A DNA stretch of 64,000 nt from Bradyrhizobium prioriisuperbiae (GTDB taxonomy: Bacteria; Pseudomonadota; Alphaproteobacteria; Rhizobiales; Xanthobacteraceae). The stretch is taken from contig NZ_CP135921.1 of assembly GCF_032397745.1 (NCBI RefSeq), positions 1,302,001-1,366,000 of the forward strand. The letters are read 5' to 3'. Position 1 is the first letter of the stretch; every line of letters begins with the position of its first letter. The notes under the pieces are model-generated. The model made no database searches and had not been told where the DNA came from. It saw only the letters and a program-made list of their open reading frames with translations. Positions 1-9,904 of this stretch are shown here, in pieces. The translations under genes were made by a program, and so were the position numbers.

Positions 1-2
1 TG

Positions 3-260
3 ACCGAGCGCGAGCCGGGACGCAATCCCACACTGACGCAGATCCATCTGGTCAATCACGGCGCCACGCTGAGCCACACTGCAATTGCCAGCGACATCCC
101 CGGAGTCAATATCGCGGCCGAGCGGGTCTCAGTCGCGATCAGCGCGTCGCTGTTTCGCGAGGACATCGATGTGATGCGTCGCAGGGTCGAGGACTTCGAC
201 GAACCCGAACTGGCGGGGACGCCGTTCTTCGTCCCCACCCCCGCGCGCGACCGAAGCTGA
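3..260 (+). CDS. C-terminal fragment of an unidentified protein
   Basis: The frame is open from the window edge to a TGA at 258-260, giving about 85 residues of the C-terminus of a gene that starts outside the window. The piece contains IHLVNHGATLSHTAIASD followed by a charged tail. The spacing of the Asn-His-Gly and His residues vaguely recalls the C-terminal end of SidA/IucD-type flavin monooxygenases, but this is a weak impression and no function is assigned. It converges on rfbD (stop at 284), with only 23 bases between the two stops. Third-position G/C bias supports it being real coding sequence. Confidence 0.55.
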   Translation, partial: TEREPGRNPTLTQIHLVNHGATLSHTAIASDIPGVNIAAERVSVAISASLFREDIDVMRRRVEDFDEPELAGTPFFVPTPARDRS

Positions 261-283
261 GCGCGGGCGCCTACCTGATCTCG

Positions 284-1219
284 TCAGGACGCCAGTGGTG
301 TTTTCAGATCACGCGAAGCGGCCACAAGCTCAGGAGCGAGATCGTCGAGTTCGACGGCGAGCGCCTGCTGCCATGTCGGCATCGTCACGCCAAACACGTG
401 ATTGAGCCTGTCGTGATCGAGCCGGCTGTTGGCCGGCCGCGCCGCCTTGGTTGGAAAATCCGCCGTGCAAATCGGAAGGACCTGCTCCGCCACGACATCG
501 ACACCGCGCTGCTGCAAGCCCGTGACAATGGCGGAGGCAAAGCCGTGCCAGCTCGTCGTGCCCGATGCCGAGACATTGACCGCGCCGCCGTTGCGCTCGA
601 ACGGTTTGCCGCCCCCGGACAATTCTTCGCGCAAGATCTTCACCACCGCCTCCGAGATGATCTGCGCCGACGTCGGCGCACCGAACTGATCGGCGACGAT
701 CTTCAACTCCTTTCGCTCGCGCGCGAGACGCGCGATGGTGCGCAGGAAGTTTCGTCCCTGGGATGCATAAACCCATGACGTGCGGACGATCAGGTGTCGC
801 CCCCCGGCCTCGCCAAGCGCTCGCTCGCCGGCGAGCTTGCTCGCGCCATAGACCGACAGCGGCGATGGCCTGTCCGTTTCGCGCCAGGGCACGTCGCCCG
901 ACCCATCGAACAGATAGTCGGTGGAAAAATGGATTATCGGCACATCGTGTCGAGCGCCCCAGCTCGCCATCGCGGCGGGTGCATCCGCGTTGACGCGAAA
1001 CGCCAGATCGCGTTCGTCCTCTGCGAGATCAACCGCGGTGTAGGCCGCCGGATTGACGATCAGGTCGGGCCGCAGCTGATCGAGCACAGCCGAGATCGTA
1101 TCAGGTTGAGAGAGATCGAGCTGACTGCGATCGGCCGCCACAACCGATCCGAGACCGGAAAGCAGAACTTGCAGCGCACCACCGACCTGGCCGGACACAC
1201 CGGTTAAAAGGATGCGCAT
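284..1219 (-). CDS. rfbD: dTDP-4-dehydrorhamnose reductase
   Basis: Catalyses the last step of dTDP-L-rhamnose synthesis, the NAD(P)H-dependent reduction of dTDP-6-deoxy-L-lyxo-4-hexulose, in the cytoplasm. The 311-residue length is normal for RfbD/RmlD. The N-terminus has the Rossmann nucleotide-binding turn GVSGQVGG (residues 7-14), and the short-chain dehydrogenase catalytic YGASK is at residues 124-128, preceded by the family's STDYLFDG. The start ATG at 1217-1219 shares its A with the TGA stop of rfbC (TGATG overlap), so the two are translationally coupled. All four dTDP-rhamnose genes are in this window, so the pathway is complete and feeds the adjacent glycosyltransferases. Confidence 0.95.
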   Translation of the reverse strand: MRILLTGVSGQVGGALQVLLSGLGSVVAADRSQLDLSQPDTISAVLDQLRPDLIVNPAAYTAVDLAEDERDLAFRVNADAPAAMASWGARHDVPIIHFSTDYLFDGSGDVPWRETDRPSPLSVYGASKLAGERALGEAGGRHLIVRTSWVYASQGRNFLRTIARLARERKELKIVADQFGAPTSAQIISEAVVKILREELSGGGKPFERNGGAVNVSASGTTSWHGFASAIVTGLQQRGVDVVAEQVLPICTADFPTKAARPANSRLDHDRLNHVFGVTMPTWQQALAVELDDLAPELVAASRDLKTPLAS

Positions 1220-1773
1220 CAGATCTCACCATATTTCGGCAATGTTGCGATATCGGCCAGCCGCCGCCCGGTGGAATCGCGCGCCGACAATGTCGGTGCA
1301 TCGACGCCCCATTTGATGGCGAGATCAGGATCGTTCCACAGGACGACGGTTTCATCTTCCGGACTGTAGAATTCATCGCATTTGTAGAAAAAGTCCGCGG
1401 TCTCCGACAACACAACGAAGCCGTGCGCGAAGCCGCGCGGAACCCAGAACTGCCGGCGATTGTCGTCAGTGAGTACGACGGAGACATGACGCCCAAATGT
1501 TGGGCTGCCGATGCGCACATCGACGGCAATATCGAGCACTTTGCCGCGCAACACCGTGACGAGCTTGCCTTGCGACTTCGGATTCTGCAGATGCAATCCG
1601 CGCAACACACCGAATGCGGAACGCGACAGATTATCCTGCACGAACGGATGTCGGATTCCTGCCGCAGCATAACGCTCTCTTTGGAACGTCTCGAGGAAAA
1701 ATCCTCGCTGATCGCCGAACATTTTCGGCTCGATGATCAGCACCTCTGGAATTTCAGTCGGAATGATTTGCAT
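1219..1773 (-). CDS. rfbC: dTDP-4-dehydrorhamnose 3,5-epimerase
   Basis: Cupin-fold epimerase that converts dTDP-4-dehydro-6-deoxy-D-glucose to the L-lyxo form, step three of dTDP-L-rhamnose synthesis. The 184 residues match RfbC/RmlC. Visible family signatures are RGFFLETF (residues 23-30), the FVQDN-S strand, and RGLHLQ, whose His61 corresponds to the catalytic base. It is the first gene of a leftward rfbC-rfbD pair that starts back to back with rfbA, leaving a 107-bp divergent promoter region (1774-1880). No unusual residues are seen. Confidence 0.95.
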   Translation of the reverse strand: MQIIPTEIPEVLIIEPKMFGDQRGFFLETFQRERYAAAGIRHPFVQDNLSRSAFGVLRGLHLQNPKSQGKLVTVLRGKVLDIAVDVRIGSPTFGRHVSVVLTDDNRRQFWVPRGFAHGFVVLSETADFFYKCDEFYSPEDETVVLWNDPDLAIKWGVDAPTLSARDSTGRRLADIATLPKYGEI

Positions 1774-2779
1774 GCTTGCTCCGCACTCGCTTCATTGGTC
1801 GAACTTTAACAAACCTCTTTAGCTCCCTTGCACTCACCATCCGGTATGAGAAATCTGTAAAAATATTCGCAGGGGTGATCATGAAGGGTATCATACTCGC
1901 CGGAGGCACGGGAACACGCCTCTATCCGATCACGACGGTTGTATCGAAGCAATTGCTTCCAGTTTTCGATAAACCGATGATCTATTATCCGCTCGCGACA
2001 CTGATGTTCGCCGGCATCCGCGAAATCCTCATCATCTCCACGCCGCAGGACCAGCCGCTGTTCGAACGTCTGCTCGGCGACGGCTCCGACTACGGACTGG
2101 ACCTGTCCTACGCCACCCAGGATAAGCCGCGCGGACTTGCGGACGCCTTCATTGTCGGACGTGATTTCGTCGGCAATGACGATGTCGCGCTGATCCTTGG
2201 CGACAATATTTTCCATGGCAGCGGCCTGCCGGACCTGCTGTCGCGCGCGGCGATGCGCAGCGGCGAAGCGACTGTGTTCGGCTATGTGGTCAACACGCCG
2301 CAGCAGTACGGCGTGGTCGAGCTCGACGGCCGCGGCCGCGCCATCTCGATCGAAGAGAAACCGCTAGCTCCCAAATCGAACGTCGCGGTCACCGGACTTT
2401 ATTTCTACGACAACGATGTGCTGGACATCGCGGCTTCGCTGAAGCCATCGGCGCGCGGCGAGATCGAGATCACGGACATCAATCGCACTTATCTGGAGCG
2501 CGGCGACCTGTACGTCGAAGTACTGGGCCGCGGCTTTGCCTGGCTCGACACCGGCACGCATGAGACCCTGGTCGAAGCGAGCCACTTCGTGCAGATTCTC
2601 GAACAGCGGCAAGGCATGCGTATCGCCTGTCTCGAGGAGATTGCATTGCGGCTGCGTTATATTACTATCGATCAATTCTACAAGCTGGCGCAACGCGCCT
2701 CCAAGAGCAGCTACGGACAGTACCTGCTGTCCGTCCATCGTTCGTTTGCCGCAGAACCGAAGGTCAGGGGCTCGCAGTC

Positions 2780-3865
<1,086 letters not shown>

Positions 3866-3891
3866 GAGCCGCTTCCGGCAGATGCTCAATA

Positions 3892-3914
3892 GCGCTCGCG
3901 CCCAACGCGAGCGC
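3892..3914. terminator. Hairpin between convergent genes
   Basis: A perfect 9-bp stem, GCGCTCGCG with CGCGAGCGC and a five-base loop, lies between the stop codons of rfbB (rightward) and the 208-residue gene (leftward). It has no T-run on either side. It could serve as a bidirectional transcription barrier, but that is inferred from position only. Confidence 0.45.
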
Positions 3915-3915
3915 G

Positions 3916-4542
3916 TTATCCGCCGATCCGGTTTCCGAATGACGACACGGCGCTCCGATGTTTGACCAAGTTGAACAGCGGACCGTCGGTCGCCTCGAAC
4001 ACCACCTCGACATCATCGAGCACCAGCGGCGCCATGGCCACCGCCGCGCCGAGGTCGACAATAAAACCATGGGCGCCGTCGCCAACGCCGGCTTCGAACA
4101 GATCCTGGCGGAATCCATCCGCAGCGACCTTGGTCAAGATCTTGCCCTTGTGCCTGACGATCACTGAAACCCGCTCTGTCGGACGGCCGGTATGCCACGC
4201 CCATCCGCCGATGGCGGAGCCGGCGACGAAATCGAGTACCCCTTCCAGACGAGTCGCATCATCAGAGACCGGCAACATGATGTCCGCCCCGATAACACGT
4301 ACACCCATTTGCGCGACATCGAGCTGTGTCCCATAAGGAACGCTCAATTCGAATCCGTAGCCGGTTTGCTTGCGCGCGCCGCGCCGGGCGTCCGATCGAA
4401 CCGTCGTCGCCGGCGCCGATGCCACCTGCCGTTCGCCGACATAAAGCTCCACGACGTAGCGCCGGTCCGGTTTCTGCTGATCGAACACCCAGCCGATGAT
4501 CTTTTCGCGATTGACCCGTTCAACACATCCAAGCACTGCCAT
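3916..4542 (-). CDS. Stand-alone two-module surface-glycan-locus protein
   Basis: Hypothetical protein of 208 residues made only of two copies of a module that also forms the N-termini of several glycosyltransferases in this window. Copy one is about residues 1-92 (core IIGWVFDQQ, then GYGFELSVP) and copy two about residues 95-190 (core IGGWAWHTGRP, then AHGFIVDLG). Each copy has a G-W-(A/V) core, alternating hydrophobic strands and a closing G-F motif, suggesting a beta-sandwich, perhaps for carbohydrate or protein binding. It lacks a signal peptide, membrane segment or visible catalytic motif. It is the last gene of a four-gene leftward operon, 30 bp after the pyruvyl-transferase-like gene. 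Function unknown. Confidence 0.8.
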   Translation of the reverse strand: MAVLGCVERVNREKIIGWVFDQQKPDRRYVVELYVGERQVASAPATTVRSDARRGARKQTGYGFELSVPYGTQLDVAQMGVRVIGADIMLPVSDDATRLEGVLDFVAGSAIGGWAWHTGRPTERVSVIVRHKGKILTKVAADGFRQDLFEAGVGDGAHGFIVDLGAAVAMAPLVLDDVEVVFEATDGPLFNLVKHRSAVSSFGNRIGG

Positions 4543-4572
4543 GGCATATCCCGATCGATTTTTGTGACGACG

Positions 4573-5706
4573 TCAGCTCGCGTACAGGATCCGGCGATCC
4601 GCCTCTCTGTAGTTGCCGGCGACAAGCAATGCGTTCCTCGCCATGTAGTCCAGGAAGCCGTCATAATACCCGGAGAATTTTTTCACGAATTCCTGCAATT
4701 GCGCGCGCGAGTACAGTGCGGCGATATCGATATCCCGATCACAGGGAATGTCCTGCCAGCGGACGATCGGCACCCCCATGATGTCGGCCATTTCCACCGT
4801 TCGCGAATCATGAACGATCAAGGCGGCGGGCGTTCCGGCAATCAGCGCTGCCACGGTTCCGTGGATTCGGGTGCCAAAACAGAAGGATCGTTGCTTCATG
4901 TAATCGATCCAGTCCTGGTAGAGCGTGAAGACGCGGCCATGACGAATCAGAAAGTCTTCGACTTGGCCCGCCGCCGCGCCATACACCGCCATCACGGCTT
5001 GCTCCGCCTTCTCGGGAAGGGCTTCGCCAGTCCTGTGCTGCATGATGTAGTGGATGTCCGCAATCTCGGATTGCAGCACGAGATCGATGTTGCGGCTGAT
5101 GGCCTGTCGATACAGGAATGTCTGGAAGGAATCGGTCTTCGAGAAGCCGTGCCGCGTGGCATGCATGCAGCAGGCGTCGAACCCGACGTCATTGAGAAGC
5201 GACGGACTGGGGCCGTCGCGCCCAATCAGCATCAGCGAAGGGCAGCCGGTCGGATGAACGTTGGTGATGCCATAGCGTTCGAGAACCTCACAGCTGAAGG
5301 TGCCACGCGCCGAAATGCTGACGGAGCGGTCCTGCACCAGACGGAGCAGCCGCAGCGTCCCTTCGGTGACGTTGGGGATTTCTTCGGAATTCGAGGCTTG
5401 AGCGCCCACACCGATCAGGAAAACCGGCAGCTTGGTCTTTTCCAGGCGATCCGCGAGCCAGCCGAAATCGTCGAAATGATTGACCCAGTTCGCCGCGGCC
5501 AGGACGATCGCGTCATGCCCCTCGATCTCTTCCGGCGACAGGGCGAACGAGCCCCATTTGGCGCCATGAAGCACCCGCAGGAGCGACTGGGTAAACATCA
5601 TGTTGCCGGTGTTTTGTCCAAGGCTGAGCATGGTCTGCTCGACCGTTGCAGCCTCGCCATGCTGGTTCACCTGGCGCACACCGACCACAAGAGCGTTGCG
5701 AAACAT
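4573..5706 (-). CDS. Polysaccharide pyruvyl transferase family protein
   Basis: Likely transfers a ketal-linked pyruvate (or acts as a related GT-B-fold enzyme) on a surface glycan repeat. The 377-residue protein shows the family pattern: an N-terminal nucleotide-fold half with IGVGAQASN, an internal ISARGTFSCEVLERYG segment, and the C-terminal CFGTRIHGTVAALIAG followed by PAALIVHDSRTVEMAD, the most diagnostic part (CsaB/WcaK, PF04230 type). It sits between the three-enzyme fusion (124 bp upstream) and the 208-residue module protein (30 bp downstream). Pyruvylated sugars anchor S-layer proteins in some bacteria, which fits the nearby export genes, but the acceptor here is unknown. Confidence 0.82.
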   Translation of the reverse strand: MFRNALVVGVRQVNQHGEAATVEQTMLSLGQNTGNMMFTQSLLRVLHGAKWGSFALSPEEIEGHDAIVLAAANWVNHFDDFGWLADRLEKTKLPVFLIGVGAQASNSEEIPNVTEGTLRLLRLVQDRSVSISARGTFSCEVLERYGITNVHPTGCPSLMLIGRDGPSPSLLNDVGFDACCMHATRHGFSKTDSFQTFLYRQAISRNIDLVLQSEIADIHYIMQHRTGEALPEKAEQAVMAVYGAAAGQVEDFLIRHGRVFTLYQDWIDYMKQRSFCFGTRIHGTVAALIAGTPAALIVHDSRTVEMADIMGVPIVRWQDIPCDRDIDIAALYSRAQLQEFVKKFSGYYDGFLDYMARNALLVAGNYREADRRILYAS

Positions 5707-5830
5707 TCAAGTCACTCCGAGCATCGTGGGCCTATCATGGAGCCCGAAGCGCAATACGGCATCGCGCTCCATCTTGTGTTGGAACATCATCGTGTCGGAA
5801 AGCCGGCGTCCCTGTTTCCGGATCATGTCT

Positions 5831-8800
5831 CTAACTCGCTTTGAGCGATAGTTGCCCAGCCTCTTGCTCAGTCCGGTTAACCAATGTGGTGAATAGGCTC
5901 TTATAAGTTTCCGCTAAACGCAGCATGCTGAAGCGACTGGACGCTTCGATCGCATTCGTGCGCATGCGTTCATAGCGGGTCGGATCCTTCAGCAATCCTG
6001 CAACTGCCTCGGCCACGGCATAAACAAGATCGATACGGCTCGCCTCATGCGGCACGAGAATGCCGGCACGTTTCCCGGCATCGTCTCCGAGGATGGTCGG
6101 AATTTCGCCAATATCGGTCGCGACGACGGGCTTGCCCGCCTGAAAACATTCGACCAGAAACAACGGGAAGGTTTCCCCACTGAATGTGCTGGGAAAAACG
6201 CCGAGGTCGAAGCAGCCGAAGTAGCGCGACGGGCTGTCGACATGACCGAGGAAGATGACCCAGTCGAGGGAACCATAGGCCTGGCGCAGCTCCGCCGCAC
6301 TCGGCCCGTCCCCGATCAGCACCAACCAGACCGGCTGGTTCCCAAGGGCGCGGACCAGTTGGAGAGCTTCGATCGCGACGCGCCAACCCTTCTCCGGGAT
6401 CGCGCGCGAGCACAGGAAGGTCACGAAGCCGTTCTCGGGAATGTCATACTCGTGCCGGAACTCGGCACGATCGATCAATCCGCTCCGTATTGCTGGAACC
6501 GCATTGAAGCTGCGCGCGAACCTGTCCTCCGGAATGCCCGCTTTGCCGAGCAGGACGGTATTCTTTTTCGCCAGATAGAGCCACGTGTCGACTGTCCGGC
6601 GCAGATAGTCGGAGAAATGCTCCGTCATCAGGTCCGGAACAGTCTCGTAACCGCCATGCAGCGAGCCGACGTAGGGAATCTGAACCTCGACATGCTTGCA
6701 GTACAGCGAAAACTCGACACTCACATTGTGGGAATTGAAAACCTGGATTCCGAAGCTGCTGAGAAAGCCGCCGAAGTCGTCGCTGACGTCGGGCCAGAAC
6801 ACGATGGGAATGTCGGAGCGCAGACGCCGGCGCACACTCTTGCGGGAATCGGCAAGTTCATCCTCCACAATCAGATAAGTCACATGCAGGCCAAGCTGCT
6901 TGAGCGCGTTTGCAAGCTCAAGCGGCAGGATCTCGCCGCCCCCGACCTCGAAACTGTGGGCGGCGATGCAGACCCGCAGCGGTGGCTCGGCATCCCTGGC
7001 CGGCGCGAGCCGCGCCAAAAGATCACCACCCTGCCGATCGGGGAAATGGGCGAGTAATGTGTCGACATGCGCCCTGACCGCGGCATCGCCGACCCGATAT
7101 TCGGATGACAGATCTTCCAGAACCATCCGATGCTCTTCGAGATGGCGATCGGTGAAGAACGCGCTTCGCGACGTGCCGGACCGGCTCAAGCGGAAATAGG
7201 AATTGGCCTCCGGCTCATACGCCAGGCAACCGCCGCGCAGCAGCAACGCGTAGAAATACCAATCGCCCGCGAAGCGGTATTGCTGCAGACGTTCATATTC
7301 CAGCGCGGTGAGATGCGGTTTGCGGAACACGAAGCCGGATGCGTTCGGTACCACGTTTCTGACAACGAAATCCCGCCGGAACGCCTGATAGGCCGGCACC
7401 ACGCAGGCACGGTCCCAGGAGAAATTCAGAAGGTTGTCGAAGTAATTATCGAGATCGGACAGGATCGCACCGCTGTCATCGACACAACGGATGTGGCCGA
7501 ACGCGCCGGCGACATCGCGACGCGCCAGGTAGGGCGCAAGCTTCGCGAGAAACTCCGGATGAGCGGAGTCATCCGTCTCCGCGATCCAGATCAAATCATT
7601 GCGCGCGAGCTCCAGGCCCTTGACCCACTGCCGGAACACGCACCCGGAATTCTCCTCGTTGAGGACGATCCGATAGGGGATGTCCGACTCGCGAAGGATC
7701 GACTCCGCCAGGGCGACGCTGCCGTCGGATGAGCAATCGTCCAGGAAGACAATCTCGTCGGGCTTGTGGGTCTGCGCCAGCACGGACCCGATGCGTTCCC
7801 TCAGGAAACGCTCATGGTTGAAGTTCGGCAAAATCACGGAAACGGCGAGGGATTGCACTTGTTCGCGACGGACTGCGGCAACCGGCGGCCGCGCAACGCG
7901 GGTGGCCTGGGTCAGCGCGCGCGCCGTGGCGTTGAGATTGGCCGCGCCATAATGAACGTCGGGCTCGAGGTAGGCGCCTTCAGCCCATTCGTTCCAGGCG
8001 TTCACAGCGACAATCGGCCGGCCGAACACGGGTTTTGCGATCGCCCGTTCCAGCAGTGTCTGGAGCCATTGCTGGTACTTCTTCGGTGACGTGTTCTCAA
8101 GCGACAGGCCGCGATTGGGGCGCCGGGAGTCATTGTCCCAGCTCGGCACCACGGTCTTGATCAGCGGAAACGGTTTCTCGGCCTCGTTCAGCGAGGCCTC
8201 ACAGAATTCGTCATAGTCAATGACACGCCCGGTGAAGTCGGAACTGTAGGCGTCAGGCGTCGGCCGGCCCGGCAGGTTGTCCGAGAGCTTGTGTGGCGGA
8301 AACTCCATCGCACCGTCCAGCCCGAACGGTTCCGGATCCTGCGCACCGAAGGTCTGGGCCATGAAGATCAGGGGATCGACGCCATGACGGCTTGACAGCA
8401 GCCTGCGCCAGCGCGCGATGGTCACCTTCGGCTCGGGAATGTGGCTGGGATTATAGATGATGAACAGCGGCCGCCCTTGCAGGCGAACGTAGCGGCGATC
8501 GTTGAAATAGCGCGCCAGATTATTCACCAGCGCCTCTTCGTCTTCCTCCTTGTAATCCTGCCGCAGCAGCACGGAGGTATCGGCCCCGTCCCAGGTCCGA
8601 GTCCAGTTTTCGTTGGCCCAGATCAGGAGGAACGGCATGTCGACATCGGACGCCAGCAGCGCGTCGAGCGGCCGCTCCAATACCCGTTTGGTGTTGAACC
8701 AGTAATAGTAGTAGGCGAATGCGTTGATGCCGGCCGATCGCCCCAGGGTCACCTGCCGCTTGAGCGCGTCGGACTCCATCAGGTCGTAGAAGCCGAGGTC

Positions 8801-9811
8801 GCGTGGAATGCGCGGCTGATAGTGCCCCGGATACCGCGGCAGCCCGCGCGGCATCTGCCGCCATTCGGTGAAACCCTTGCCCCAAAACTTGTCGTTCTCC
8901 GCAATCGGATGGAATTGGGGAAGGTAGAACGCCATCAGCAACGGCTCTTGCCCGCCAGAATGGCTTCTGTCCTGGTCCAGCAGACTGGCATCGAACTCTT
9001 CGAACTCCGGGCCACGCGAGGTGAAATGCGAGTGATCCTGCAGCAGTCTGCTGATCGTTCCCCGCGATTTCGGCAGCTTCGATTTGGCATCTTGCGGCGG
9101 CAGCTCGTTCGCGACCTGCAGCGGATTGACGGCATTTACCAGCGCGCGAAATTCAGGCAGCTCCTCGTCCAGCGCTTCATCGAATTTCATCATGAAGCCG
9201 TACTGGCCGGTGCCCTTGCCGTATTTCGCGAGATCCGGGCGCGGTTCGGCGGCTCTCACCCGTCCGATGACGCGATCGCCGAGCACGGCTTCGACCAGAA
9301 CGGCCTGATCTGGCGCTTTCGGCGCCCATGCCCAACCGGTGGCGCCCCAGCGCGTGAGATTGTCGACATGCCCTTCCACTTCGGGGATCGGCGTCAGTGG
9401 AGGAGACCGAACAACGACTGGGGCGGGTGGCACGACAACCGGAGCCGGCGGCAACTCCGTGACGCCTTTGAGATCGTGGGTTTCGCCCAAACCGATGCCA
9501 CGAAACTGCGGAGGTTCGTCACCATCCAGCTGATGATCGAACTTCAGGGTAAAGCCGTAGAGCCCGGTGCCCTTGCCGTATTTCAAGAGATCGGGCCGTG
9601 GCTGCTCCGCCCGTGTCCGGCCGATCATCCGTCCATGGCGAAAAGCTTCGACTTCCACCACGGCCTGGGGGGCCTCGGGCAGCCAGGCCCAACCCGATGC
9701 GCCCTGGCGCGTCAGCGTGTCGACGAATCCTTCCAGACGTAGCGGGCCCTTGCGCTTCGGTTCGGTCGCAACGTTCGAATCATCGGTTTGGTCGACGGCC
9801 TCAGTCATCAT
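5831..9811 (-). CDS. Multidomain protein: two modules, WbsX, GT2 and GT4 domains
   Basis: A 1,326-residue fusion that should perform several successive glycan reactions on the cytoplasmic face. Order: module copies at about residues 25-110 and 143-228 (both with GWAW and KYGKGTG-YGF), joined by a Pro/Val-rich linker at 121-140; a WbsX/GH99-like domain at about 290-640 (FYLPQFHPI, GKGFTEW, WANENWTRTWDG, VNAWNEWAEGAYLEP); a GT2 domain from about 657 (SVILPNFNHERFL, with DDCSSDGS and WIAETDD); and a GT4 domain from about 943 to 1310 (SFEVGGGEILPLELAN, SRAIPEKGW, ECFQAGKPVVATDIGEIP). No membrane segments are seen. ATG codons at 9811 and 9808 are both possible starts. The product sugar cannot be read from sequence. 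Confidence 0.9.
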   Translation of the reverse strand: MMTEAVDQTDDSNVATEPKRKGPLRLEGFVDTLTRQGASGWAWLPEAPQAVVEVEAFRHGRMIGRTRAEQPRPDLLKYGKGTGLYGFTLKFDHQLDGDEPPQFRGIGLGETHDLKGVTELPPAPVVVPPAPVVVRSPPLTPIPEVEGHVDNLTRWGATGWAWAPKAPDQAVLVEAVLGDRVIGRVRAAEPRPDLAKYGKGTGQYGFMMKFDEALDEELPEFRALVNAVNPLQVANELPPQDAKSKLPKSRGTISRLLQDHSHFTSRGPEFEEFDASLLDQDRSHSGGQEPLLMAFYLPQFHPIAENDKFWGKGFTEWRQMPRGLPRYPGHYQPRIPRDLGFYDLMESDALKRQVTLGRSAGINAFAYYYYWFNTKRVLERPLDALLASDVDMPFLLIWANENWTRTWDGADTSVLLRQDYKEEDEEALVNNLARYFNDRRYVRLQGRPLFIIYNPSHIPEPKVTIARWRRLLSSRHGVDPLIFMAQTFGAQDPEPFGLDGAMEFPPHKLSDNLPGRPTPDAYSSDFTGRVIDYDEFCEASLNEAEKPFPLIKTVVPSWDNDSRRPNRGLSLENTSPKKYQQWLQTLLERAIAKPVFGRPIVAVNAWNEWAEGAYLEPDVHYGAANLNATARALTQATRVARPPVAAVRREQVQSLAVSVILPNFNHERFLRERIGSVLAQTHKPDEIVFLDDCSSDGSVALAESILRESDIPYRIVLNEENSGCVFRQWVKGLELARNDLIWIAETDDSAHPEFLAKLAPYLARRDVAGAFGHIRCVDDSGAILSDLDNYFDNLLNFSWDRACVVPAYQAFRRDFVVRNVVPNASGFVFRKPHLTALEYERLQQYRFAGDWYFYALLLRGGCLAYEPEANSYFRLSRSGTSRSAFFTDRHLEEHRMVLEDLSSEYRVGDAAVRAHVDTLLAHFPDRQGGDLLARLAPARDAEPPLRVCIAAHSFEVGGGEILPLELANALKQLGLHVTYLIVEDELADSRKSVRRRLRSDIPIVFWPDVSDDFGGFLSSFGIQVFNSHNVSVEFSLYCKHVEVQIPYVGSLHGGYETVPDLMTEHFSDYLRRTVDTWLYLAKKNTVLLGKAGIPEDRFARSFNAVPAIRSGLIDRAEFRHEYDIPENGFVTFLCSRAIPEKGWRVAIEALQLVRALGNQPVWLVLIGDGPSAAELRQAYGSLDWVIFLGHVDSPSRYFGCFDLGVFPSTFSGETFPLFLVECFQAGKPVVATDIGEIPTILGDDAGKRAGILVPHEASRIDLVYAVAEAVAGLLKDPTRYERMRTNAIEASSRFSMLRLAETYKSLFTTLVNRTEQEAGQLSLKAS
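9128..9385 (-). other. Recurring module, copy 2 of the 1,326-residue protein
   Basis: Residues about 143-228 hold the second module, with core GATGWAWAPKAP and closing GKGTGQYGFMMKF. Its near-identity to copy one in the RPDL-KYGKGTG segment points to fairly recent duplication or gene conversion. Confidence 0.75.
9482..9739 (-). other. Recurring module, copy 1 of the 1,326-residue protein
   Basis: Residues about 25-110 encode the first module, with core GASGWAWLPEAP and closing GKGTGLYGFTLKF. It matches copy two (9128-9385) at many positions, including the RPDL-KYGKGTG stretch, so the pair arose by tandem duplication. Equivalent modules occur in three other proteins of the locus. Confidence 0.75.
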
Positions 9812-9904
9812 TCCACTCGCACACTCGTGGTCGTTCGCCGATCAAAAGCAACCCCGGTGACCACCGCAACGCCGGCTGCTGGCACGCTTGATGATGTCGA
9901 TGTC

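Noticed and set aside
4192..5844. Rightward frame of about 550 codons
   Set aside because: It is antisense to the pyruvyl-transferase-like gene and has low-complexity composition without motifs.
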